Below, piece after piece: positions 8,487-15,258 of a stretch of DNA of 64,000 nucleotides. The first letter of the stretch is position 1. The number at the start of each line of letters is the position of its first letter. The notes under the pieces were generated by a model that did not search any database, was not told where the DNA came from, and saw only the letters and a list, made by a program, of their open reading frames with translations. This DNA is from Clostridiales bacterium (GTDB lineage Bacteria; Bacillota; Clostridia; Lachnospirales; CAG-274). A program made the translations under genes and the position numbers. The DNA lies in the NCBI GenBank assembly GCA_018371275.1, contig JAHALF010000002.1, positions 124,001-188,000 of the forward strand. Reading direction: 5' to 3'.

Positions 8487-9524
8487 ATGGATTTAAATTT
8501 TTTATCAAACTTTAATAATTATTTACTAAATAACGATTTTTTAAGATTAGAAAATGAATTTTCAAATAAAGATGTTTATTTTAAAAATATAGGTTCTAAT
8601 GGTTATTTAATTGTTCCTACATTAAAAGGTAGCTTTTCATATGAAAATTACTTCGATTACATAGAAGAAAATGCCAAATATGTATTAAAAAAACTTAATT
8701 TAAATAAAATATTTTTAGTAAAAATATTAATAAGTGATGTATTTTTAGAGAATGATATAAGTTTTTTAGATTATAGTTTAAATTTGGATAACAAAATAAT
8801 AAATATTGTATGGGGAGTAGACCTAAAAAATGAAAATTTAATAGTAAAATCTAATCAACCTACAAAATTTTTAGATTTAGAAAAATATATAAAAAATTCT
8901 TTTAGTAATAATATAATCAAAGAAAATAAAAATTATATAACATCTAAAAATACATATGCTACATATTCTTTAATTTTTATCATTACATTTGTACACATTA
9001 TTATATTAATGTCCCCCATTTTTGATAAAAATTACATTATATATAAATATGGCATATCACCTAATCTTTTTGAAAGTAAAGAATATTATAGACTTATAAC
9101 ATTTTTATTTCTACATTCTGGCTTAACTCATCTAACATCTAATCTTTTAAGCCTTTATATATTTGGAACAAGGATAGAAAAATATTTAGGTAAAGCAGCA
9201 TTTTTATTAATATTTATATTAGGTGGTTTATCTAGTGGTATTTTTAGTATACTATTTACAAAAACTTATTCTGTTGGTGCTAGTGGAGCTATATTTGCAT
9301 TAGAAAGTGCTACTTTATACTTTAGCATAAAAGAAAAAATTAAACTTGATGGATTAGATTATTATACTATTGCTATATTTTCAATAATTGGTATATTAGC
9401 TAGCTTTTCAAAAGCTAATATAGATAACGCTGGGCATATAGGTGGATTTTTAATGGGTATTATCGTTTGTTTTATATATTACAACATATACTATAAAAAA
9501 CAAACTACAATAAGGAATTATTAA
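8487..9524 (+). CDS. rhomboid-family intramembrane serine protease
   Basis: A 345-aa protein with a soluble N-terminal domain of about 155 residues followed by a six- or seven-helix rhomboid core (about 160-335). The catalytic pair is visible: Ser266 in 'GASGAIF' and His317 in 'AGHIGGF'. The HLTSN motif (His215, Asn219) supplies the oxyanion residues. Rhomboids cut transmembrane helices of client proteins within the membrane. The N-terminal extension resembles those of Firmicutes rhomboids of the YqgP type, but there are no TPR repeats at the C-terminus. It is third in a probable operon with bofA, 43 bases downstream. Confidence 0.93.
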   Translation: MDLNFLSNFNNYLLNNDFLRLENEFSNKDVYFKNIGSNGYLIVPTLKGSFSYENYFDYIEENAKYVLKKLNLNKIFLVKILISDVFLENDISFLDYSLNLDNKIINIVWGVDLKNENLIVKSNQPTKFLDLEKYIKNSFSNNIIKENKNYITSKNTYATYSLIFIITFVHIIILMSPIFDKNYIIYKYGISPNLFESKEYYRLITFLFLHSGLTHLTSNLLSLYIFGTRIEKYLGKAAFLLIFILGGLSSGIFSILFTKTYSVGASGAIFALESATLYFSIKEKIKLDGLDYYTIAIFSIIGILASFSKANIDNAGHIGGFLMGIIVCFIYYNIYYKKQTTIRNY

Positions 9525-9532
9525 TAAAATAT

Positions 9533-9560
9533 AATAAGAGGCTGTATATAGCCCCTTATT
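9533..9560. terminator. terminator between the rhomboid and AbrB-like genes
   Basis: AATAAGAGGC (9533-9542) pairs with GCCCCTTATT (9551-9560) with one mismatch, loop TGTATATA, followed by T-rich sequence. The stem serves both converging genes. Confidence 0.7.
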
Positions 9561-9562
9561 AT

Positions 9563-9829
9563 TTATATTTCATACCCTTCTTCTTTTGCTATTTCTATTA
9601 GATTTTTAATTGTTGATAATGAAACTTTTTTACCTTTGTACTCTAATAAATCTGACATACTATTATCGAAAATATCACCTAGTTGATATTTTCTTAATAT
9701 TATTTTATCATCTTCTACAAAAATTTCTAAGGCATCTTTACACACTAAACTTAAACTTTCTCTTAATTCTTTTGGTAATACTATTCTTCCAAGTTCATCT
9801 AATTGTCTAACTATTCCTGTTGACTTCAT
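9563..9829 (-). CDS. AbrB/SpoVT-domain transcriptional regulator
   Basis: An 88-aa protein. The first ~50 residues are a swapped-hairpin AbrB DNA-binding domain with the typical 'STGIVRQLDELGRIVLPKEL' start; the short C-terminal part is probably for multimer formation. AbrB proteins are transition-state regulators that bind AT-rich DNA. It could be an AbrB or Abh orthologue; SpoVT is longer (about 178 aa), so it is not that. A 16-bp palindrome lies between its likely promoter and its ribosome-binding site, and a related one is found at the pfl promoter, suggesting but not proving shared control. Confidence 0.9.
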   Translation of the reverse strand: MKSTGIVRQLDELGRIVLPKELRESLSLVCKDALEIFVEDDKIILRKYQLGDIFDNSMSDLLEYKGKKVSLSTIKNLIEIAKEEGYEI

Positions 9830-9846
9830 TTTGACCTCCTCTATAT

Positions 9847-9862
9847 AGTATATTAATATACT
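9847..9862. promoter_or_regulatory. 16-bp palindrome upstream of the AbrB-like gene
   Basis: AGTATATTAATATACT is a perfect palindrome, ending seven bases before the AGGAGGTC ribosome-binding site on the minus strand. It is a candidate autoregulatory operator. Its half-site AGTATATTAA recurs in the larger palindrome at the pfl promoter (11706-11730). Confidence 0.4.
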
Positions 9863-10043
9863 TTTTTAACTCTTAATTTACATTTGTTAAAATATTAATT
9901 TAATTATTATTTCAATATATATATTAATATATTTTTAATATTCTGTCAATATTCTACATTTTTCCACATTTTTTTACAAAATATTACAATTCAATACTTT
10001 TAATATTATTTTAGTTATTTTTATTTAAAATTAAACTTTTTGA

Positions 10044-11384
10044 TTAGCAAATAGAATTATTGTTTGTATAATTTGCAATAGCTCCTACTAAAAATTTTCT
10101 TGTTTTACATGAACATCCATTTTCCTCTGGTAAAATAAATCTAATATTAGTAAGTTTCATATCCCCACAAGAACTACCATTATGTCCTGGAATAGATATT
10201 ATTTTCGTACCTCTTTTAGTTTCTACACCTTGACAGTCTACTTCAGTTAAAGTAATGGCTACTGCAACATCTTTATTTGGACAAACATTTTTAATAGTTA
10301 AACTAAGATCTAATATACTTCCTAAATCACTTAAAGTATAATCTCCTAAGTCATATTCAAAATGATCATGGCAACCATTAAAAATTACCTCTTTAGGTAT
10401 TGGACAAGGGTCTACAGGAATTTCATTATCACAGTCTACAGTTATTTCTGGATTTCCAAATGTAGCAATATTACCTTCATTATCCATATATTGTATATAT
10501 TTATTAACTTCCATAACACCAGATGAATTACCTATATATTTAACTCTAAATTTTAAAGATGCTCCTTCATTAGATGTTTTCCCAAGCTCACCTATTGTCC
10601 ATCTTAATTCAGTATCATTTATTAAAGTAACACTACCTAAATTAGGATCAATAATATCTATTATGTTAAAATCATCATTTAAAATTTCATTTATAACAAT
10701 ATTAGTAGCTCCTGGTTTAGATATATTAGCTGCAAGATCCCCAAATATTTGTTCTAAATCTTGAGGGTCTGGTGTAACAACAACGTGGGCACTATCTGGA
10801 TCCGTTGCCCAATCATTTAATGTTGCAACATCTATACCATCTGAGCCTGTAAGTCCTATACAATAAATAGTTATTCCCTCATCTCTCGCAGCTTTAGCCT
10901 CTATAGACGGATCTGTACCCGCTGTTGTCTTACCATCTGTAAACATAATAATCACTTTATCATTTGTAGATAATGGATTAAATAACTCCCTAGCTTTTTT
11001 AAACGCATCAGCATGATTTGTTCTACCTCCGGCTACTAGTGCATCAATAGCCGATTTTAAATCTACAACATTAGTTGTAAGAGGTACATCTTTTGTAGCT
11101 ACAGTTGAAAAGCTTACTATACCAATTCTACTACCATTGCCAATAATTTGGTTTAAATCTCCATCTGTATTTTGATCAATAATATCTATAAATGTTTTAG
11201 CTGCTACTTTTACTTCTTCTAATGGCAACCCTGCCATACTTGCAGATCTATCCAATACCAAAACAATATCTGTTGGATTGTTTTGAATATTAGGAGATGC
11301 TGAAAGACCAAGTGTAACAAAAAAATCTTCTCCACAAGTAATTTCATTTCTATCTAACACTTTATTCGAAAAATTTAATCCCAT
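10044..11384 (-). CDS. von Willebrand factor A domain protein
   Basis: A 446-aa protein. A VWA domain spans about residues 38-215, with a metal-ion adhesion site 'DRSAS' (Asp45, Ser47, Ser49), the downstream 'GGRTNHADAF' threonine and the 'MFTDGKT' aspartate. After it come a DUF11-like beta-sandwich region (about 225-330) and a C-terminal cysteine-containing beta domain (about 335-446). There is no signal peptide, transmembrane segment or cell-wall anchor, so either it is cytoplasmic or it leaves by an unusual route. It may mediate divalent-metal-dependent protein assembly; the partner is unknown. The promoter region lies in the 387-bp gap shared with the pfl operon. Confidence 0.82.
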   Translation of the reverse strand: MGLNFSNKVLDRNEITCGEDFFVTLGLSASPNIQNNPTDIVLVLDRSASMAGLPLEEVKVAAKTFIDIIDQNTDGDLNQIIGNGSRIGIVSFSTVATKDVPLTTNVVDLKSAIDALVAGGRTNHADAFKKARELFNPLSTNDKVIIMFTDGKTTAGTDPSIEAKAARDEGITIYCIGLTGSDGIDVATLNDWATDPDSAHVVVTPDPQDLEQIFGDLAANISKPGATNIVINEILNDDFNIIDIIDPNLGSVTLINDTELRWTIGELGKTSNEGASLKFRVKYIGNSSGVMEVNKYIQYMDNEGNIATFGNPEITVDCDNEIPVDPCPIPKEVIFNGCHDHFEYDLGDYTLSDLGSILDLSLTIKNVCPNKDVAVAITLTEVDCQGVETKRGTKIISIPGHNGSSCGDMKLTNIRFILPEENGCSCKTRKFLVGAIANYTNNNSIC

Positions 11385-11667
11385 AAAAACTCTCCTCTTT
11401 AAATTTAATTAAGGACATTGTTTGTCCTAATAATATTATATTGTTATATAAATTTTTAGTTACACATATTTTACATATTTTTCATTAAATATTTTTTTAT
11501 AAATTTATACATAATACAAATATATATATAAAAATTGTATAAAGCCTATCAGCTATAAAATATAGCTCTTATAATCCTACACATATAAGCTTAAAAATAT
11601 TGTTAAAGTTGCTACAAAAATATACAAAAAAATAATAAAAAATTTAATATAATTAATTAATCTTATA
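11385..11667. other. AT-rich gap between the VWA gene and the pfl promoter
   Basis: The divergent intergenic region from 11385 to 11771 holds the leaders of both the VWA gene (minus) and the pfl operon (plus). Its right end carries the pfl promoter and a palindrome, listed separately. In the remaining ~280 bp I see no open reading frame, RNA gene or strong hairpin. Confidence 0.5.
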
Positions 11668-11696
11668 TTGATTTATAAGAAAATATATTATATAAT
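11668..11696 (+). promoter_or_regulatory. promoter of the pfl operon
   Basis: TTGATT (11668-11673) and TATAAT (11691-11696) are separated by exactly 17 bases, giving a predicted start near 11703 and a leader of about 70 bases. Confidence 0.6.
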
Positions 11697-11705
11697 ATTA
11701 AGTGA

Positions 11706-11730
11706 AAAGTATATTAATTTAATATACTTT
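11706..11730. promoter_or_regulatory. 25-bp palindrome at the start of the pfl transcript
   Basis: AAAGTATATT (11706-11715) and AATATACTTT (11721-11730) form perfect 10-bp arms around AATTT. The element begins about three bases after the predicted transcription start, where a bound repressor would block initiation; as RNA it could instead form a 5' hairpin. The half-site matches the palindrome in front of the AbrB-like gene. Confidence 0.45.
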
Positions 11731-11771
11731 ATTCTCTCAATTTTAATATTGTTATTTAGGGGTGAAGATTA

Positions 11772-13820
11772 ATGAACACTGAATGGAATGGTTTTGTTGG
11801 TGGTAGTTGGCAAAAAGAAGTTAATGTAAGAAGCTTCATTCAAAAAAATTATACACCATATGAAGGTGATGATAGTTTCTTAGTTGGTCCTACTAAAAAT
11901 ACTACTGAACTTTGGGCTCAAGTTATGGATCTTACAAAACAAGAGCGTGAAGCTGGTGGGGTTTTAGATATGGATACAAAAGTTGTATCTACTATAACAT
12001 CTCATGGTCCTGGATATTTAGATAAAGATAAAGAAACTATTGTTGGTTTCCAAACAGAAAAACCTTTTAAACGTTCTTTACAACCTTATGGTGGTATAAG
12101 AATGGCAGAAAGTTCTTGCTCTGCATATGGATATACTGTAGATTCTGAAATTAGTGAATTTTTTACTACTCATAGAAAAACTCACAATGCTGGTGTTTTT
12201 GATGCTTATACTGATGAAATGAAAGCTTGTCGTTCAAGCAAAATTATTACTGGTCTTCCTGATGCTTATGGTCGTGGTCGTATTATTGGCGATTACAGAA
12301 GAGTTGCTTTATATGGGGTAGATAGACTTATAGAAGATAAACAAGCTCAAAAACGTTCAACTGGTAGTATAATGACAACAGATATTATTCGTGATAGAGA
12401 AGAATTATCTGAACAAATTAGAGCTCTTGGTGAACTCAAAAAATTAGGTGAAATATATGGTTTTGATATTTCAAGACCTGCAAATGACGTTAAAGAAGCT
12501 ATACAATGGATGTATCTTGGATACTTAGCTGCTATTAAAGAACAAAATGGTGCTGCTATGTCTCTTGGACGTACATCTACATTTATTGATATATATGCTG
12601 AAAGAGATTTAAAATCTGGTAAATATACTGAAGAGCAAATTCAAGAATTTGTTGACCATTTTATTATGAAATTAAGACTTGTTAAATTTGCTCGTACTCC
12701 AGAATATAATCAATTATTCTCTGGCGACCCTACTTGGGTAACAGAATCTATTGCTGGTGTCGGTTTAGATGGTAGACCTTTAGTTACAAAAATGTCTTTT
12801 AGATATTTACACACTCTTAATAACTTAGGTACTGCTCCAGAACCAAATTTAACAGTTCTTTGGTCTGTAAAATTACCAGAAGGTTTCAAAAGATTCTGTG
12901 CTAAAACTTCTATCTCATCATCTTCTATCCAATATGAAAATGATGACCTTATGAGAGTTACTCATGGTGATGACTATGCTATCGCTTGTTGTGTATCATC
13001 AATGAGAGTTGGTAAAGAAATGCAATTCTTTGGTGCTCGTGCCAACCTTGCTAAATGTTTACTTTATGCTATCAACGGTGGTGTTGATGAAGTTAAGAAA
13101 ACTCAAATTGGTCCTAAATTTAGACCTATTACTGATGAATATTTAACATATGATGAAGTTATGCCAAGATATAAAGATATGATGAAATGGCTTGCTGGTG
13201 TTTATGTAAACACATTAAATGTTATTCATTATATGCACGATAAATATTGCTATGAAAGACTTCAAATGGCTTTACATGATAGACACGTTACACGTTGGTT
13301 TGCAACTGGTATAGCTGGTCTTTCAGTTGTGGCGGACTCTTTATCTGCTATAAAATATGCTAAAGTTAAAGCTATTAGAGATGAAAATGGTATTGCTGTT
13401 GACTATGAAGTTGAAGGTGATTTCCCTAAATACGGTAATAACGATGATAGAGTAGATAGTATTGCTGTTGAGCTTGTTCATACATTTATGGAATATGTAA
13501 GAATGAACCAAACTTATAGAGAAGGTATCCCTACTACATCTATCTTAACTATCACATCAAATGTTGTTTATGGTAAAGCTACTGGCTCAACTCCTTGTGG
13601 TAGAAAAGCTGGTGAACCTTTTGCTCCTGGTGCTAACCCAATGCACGGCCGTGATAGCCATGGTGCTGTTGCAAGCTTAGCTTCTGTTGCAAAATTACCA
13701 TTTATGGATGCTCAAGATGGTATCTCTAACACATTCTCTATTATACCTGGTGCTCTTGGTAAAGAAGACCAAGTATTTGTTGGAGATTTAGAAGTAGAAC
13801 TTGATGGATTTAATAAATAA
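11772..13820 (+). CDS. pflB: pyruvate formate-lyase catalytic subunit lacking the glycyl-radical domain
   Basis: This 682-aa protein covers the ten-stranded barrel of pyruvate formate-lyase, which converts pyruvate and CoA to acetyl-CoA and formate. The catalytic cysteine pair Cys406-Cys407 is in 'DDYAIACCVSSMRVGKE', and a late conserved block 'QDGISNTFSIIPGALGK' is present. Known PFLs are about 740-760 aa and end with a radical domain carrying RVSGYA. Here the protein stops cleanly after 'DLEVELDGFNK', just where that domain should begin, and so has no radical glycine. The radical domain is encoded separately at 14192-14431. The GTG-like upstream region has GGGGTGA as ribosome-binding site before the ATG. 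Codon usage and sequence are otherwise normal and well conserved, so this does not look like decay. It should be inactive without the partner. Confidence 0.95.
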   Translation: MNTEWNGFVGGSWQKEVNVRSFIQKNYTPYEGDDSFLVGPTKNTTELWAQVMDLTKQEREAGGVLDMDTKVVSTITSHGPGYLDKDKETIVGFQTEKPFKRSLQPYGGIRMAESSCSAYGYTVDSEISEFFTTHRKTHNAGVFDAYTDEMKACRSSKIITGLPDAYGRGRIIGDYRRVALYGVDRLIEDKQAQKRSTGSIMTTDIIRDREELSEQIRALGELKKLGEIYGFDISRPANDVKEAIQWMYLGYLAAIKEQNGAAMSLGRTSTFIDIYAERDLKSGKYTEEQIQEFVDHFIMKLRLVKFARTPEYNQLFSGDPTWVTESIAGVGLDGRPLVTKMSFRYLHTLNNLGTAPEPNLTVLWSVKLPEGFKRFCAKTSISSSSIQYENDDLMRVTHGDDYAIACCVSSMRVGKEMQFFGARANLAKCLLYAINGGVDEVKKTQIGPKFRPITDEYLTYDEVMPRYKDMMKWLAGVYVNTLNVIHYMHDKYCYERLQMALHDRHVTRWFATGIAGLSVVADSLSAIKYAKVKAIRDENGIAVDYEVEGDFPKYGNNDDRVDSIAVELVHTFMEYVRMNQTYREGIPTTSILTITSNVVYGKATGSTPCGRKAGEPFAPGANPMHGRDSHGAVASLASVAKLPFMDAQDGISNTFSIIPGALGKEDQVFVGDLEVELDGFNK

Positions 13821-13840
13821 TTAATCTAGAAGGTGTTATT

Positions 13841-14047
13841 ATGGATAATGATAAGAGAATTGATGATATAATTGCTATGCTTGATGGCTTTACCTCCAAA
13901 AATGGTGGTCATATGAACATTGAAGTAAATAGTAATGATATCAATTCAAAAAAAGTTAATACAGCCAATAGCTCAGATTGTTGCACTGGCAATATGGCTT
14001 GTAAAGTTCCTACCCTCTTTGAAGGTGTAGAAAATGATGAGGAGTAA
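13841..14047 (+). CDS. small paralogue of the radical-domain N-terminus, no glycyl loop
   Basis: A 68-aa protein starting 20 bases after the large PFL subunit, with GAAGGTG as ribosome-binding site. Residues 1-30 ('RIDDIIAMLDGFTSKNGGHMN') align with the first 27 residues of the separate glycyl-radical protein ('QVDNLVAMLDGYAEHGGHHLN'), including the MLDG(F/Y) and GGHxN motifs. After that the resemblance ends: there is no RVSGYA loop, and instead a polar stretch with Cys47-Cys48 and Cys54, then an acidic tail. I do not recognise it as a known family. It may be a docking protein that uses the same surface on PFL as the radical domain, or a decayed duplicate. Confidence 0.75.
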   Translation: MDNDKRIDDIIAMLDGFTSKNGGHMNIEVNSNDINSKKVNTANSSDCCTGNMACKVPTLFEGVENDEE

Positions 14048-14191
14048 TTATTAATGTATGGGATATAATATTAATATATGGCTTATATCCCATATATATA
14101 GTTTCGTTAGCTAATAAATTTATATATAGCTAAATATTGAGTATTTTATACTCAATAATAAAAATTTTATATATTTTAGGAGGTTTTTATT
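14048..14191 (+). other. three consecutive hairpins before the radical-domain gene
   Basis: The 144-bp gap holds three perfect stems in the sense RNA: 12 bp TATGGGATATAA (14057-14068) with 14083-14094; 7 bp TTAGCTA (14107-14113) with 14127-14133; 9 bp TATTGAGTA (14135-14143) with 14149-14157. None has a clear T run directly after it, so they look less like full terminators and more like processing, stabilising or partial-termination elements. They could set different levels of the upstream and downstream genes. Confidence 0.6.
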
Positions 14192-14431
14192 ATGTCAAAT
14201 AATCAACAAGTAGATAACTTAGTAGCAATGTTAGATGGATATGCTGAACACGGTGGACACCACCTTAACGTAAATGTTTTTTCTAAAGAAACTTTATTAG
14301 ATGCTCAAGCTCATCCTGAAAAATACCCACAATTAACAATTCGTGTTTCTGGGTATGCTGTTAACTTTAACAAGCTTACTAAAGAACAACAAGATGATGT
14401 AATCAATAGAACATTCCACAAAGCAATGTAA
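14192..14431 (+). CDS. stand-alone glycyl-radical domain of pyruvate formate-lyase
   Basis: A 79-aa protein equal to the C-terminal end of a canonical PFL, including 'HPEKYPQLTIRVSGYAVNF' with the radical glycine Gly54, and the terminal 'TKEQQDDVINRTFHKAM'. It resembles the E. coli YfiD/GrcA spare-part protein, but there a complete PFL also exists; here the large subunit has no such domain, so this protein should be obligatory. RVSGYAV is the recognition sequence of the PFL activase, whose gene starts two bases downstream. A strong AGGAGG ribosome-binding site nine bases before the ATG shows independent translation. Together with the 682-aa subunit it gives 761 aa, one PFL. Confidence 0.95.
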   Translation: MSNNQQVDNLVAMLDGYAEHGGHHLNVNVFSKETLLDAQAHPEKYPQLTIRVSGYAVNFNKLTKEQQDDVINRTFHKAM

Positions 14432-14433
14432 TT

Positions 14434-15195
14434 ATGGAAGGCTATATTCACTCTACAGAAAGCTTTGGTACAGTAGATGGACCTGGCGTTAGATTTGTTG
14501 TATTTACACAAGGTTGTCCACTACGTTGTCTTTATTGTCACAATCCAGATACTTGGGAAGTTAATAAAGGTACAAAAATGACTGCAGATGAAATATTAGC
14601 TCAATATGATTTAACAAAAAGCTATTATAAAGATGGAGGGCTTACCGTTACTGGCGGTGAGCCTCTTCTACAAATCGACTTTGTAACTGAGCTTTTTGAA
14701 AAAGCTAAAGCTAAAAATATTCATACATGCTTAGATACTTCTGGTATCCTTTTTGACCAAAGTAATGAAAAAATAATAAAAAAAATGGATAAACTTTTAT
14801 CTGTTACAGATTTAATTCTTTTAGATATAAAACATATAGATAATGACGAACATAAAAAATTATGTGCTGTTCCTAATACTCATATTTTAGAGTTTGCTAG
14901 ATATTTAAGTGAAAAAGGTCAACCTATTTGGCTTAGACACGTTGTTGTAGATGGCCATACATTTAATGAAAAGTATTTATATGATTTAGGACTTTTTATT
15001 GGAGAACTTAAAAATGTTAAAGCTTTAGATGTTTTACCTTATCATGAAATGGGTGAAGTAAAATATGAAAACCTTGGAATGGAATATCCTTTAAAAGGTA
15101 TGCCAGCTCTAAAAAAAGATGATGCTATAAAAGCTCGAGAAATTATTCTAAAAGGTATTAAAGATAAAAGAAATCAGTTAAAAAATATTAGTTAA
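14434..15195 (+). CDS. pflA: pyruvate formate-lyase activating enzyme (radical SAM)
   Basis: This 253-aa enzyme uses S-adenosylmethionine and a 4Fe-4S cluster to abstract hydrogen from the PFL glycine. The cluster motif CxxxCxxC is in 'GCPLRCLYCHNPDTW' (about 28-42), and 'TVTGGEPLLQ' (about 71-80) contributes to SAM binding. The N-terminus 'HSTESFGTVDGPGVRF' matches the family, which fixes the start. It begins two bases after the radical-domain stop with no good ribosome-binding site of its own, so translation is probably coupled to the radical-domain gene and not to the large subunit. Confidence 0.96.
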   Translation: MEGYIHSTESFGTVDGPGVRFVVFTQGCPLRCLYCHNPDTWEVNKGTKMTADEILAQYDLTKSYYKDGGLTVTGGEPLLQIDFVTELFEKAKAKNIHTCLDTSGILFDQSNEKIIKKMDKLLSVTDLILLDIKHIDNDEHKKLCAVPNTHILEFARYLSEKGQPIWLRHVVVDGHTFNEKYLYDLGLFIGELKNVKALDVLPYHEMGEVKYENLGMEYPLKGMPALKKDDAIKAREIILKGIKDKRNQLKNIS

Positions 15196-15201
15196 AAGAT
15201 A

Positions 15202-15252
15202 TTAAGAACTAAAAAATGGCTAATAACATATTAGCCATTTTTTAGTTCTTAA
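15202..15252. terminator. bidirectional terminator of pfl operon and alpha-mannosidase
   Basis: A perfect 22-bp stem (15202-15223 with 15231-15252, loop TAACATA) containing an A6/T6 tract on each side. It ends the pfl operon from the left and the mannosidase gene from the right. Confidence 0.9.
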
Positions 15253-15258
15253 CTATAT

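Noticed and set aside
13821..14191. Frameshift or sequencing error as the cause of the interrupted pfl gene
   Set aside because: The gap between the two parts is 371 bp, contains another gene and hairpins, and the second part has its own start and ribosome-binding site. One or two base errors cannot explain this.
14311..14511. Minus-strand open frame across the radical-domain and pflA genes
   Set aside because: It is antisense to two strongly conserved proteins and lacks a ribosome-binding site.
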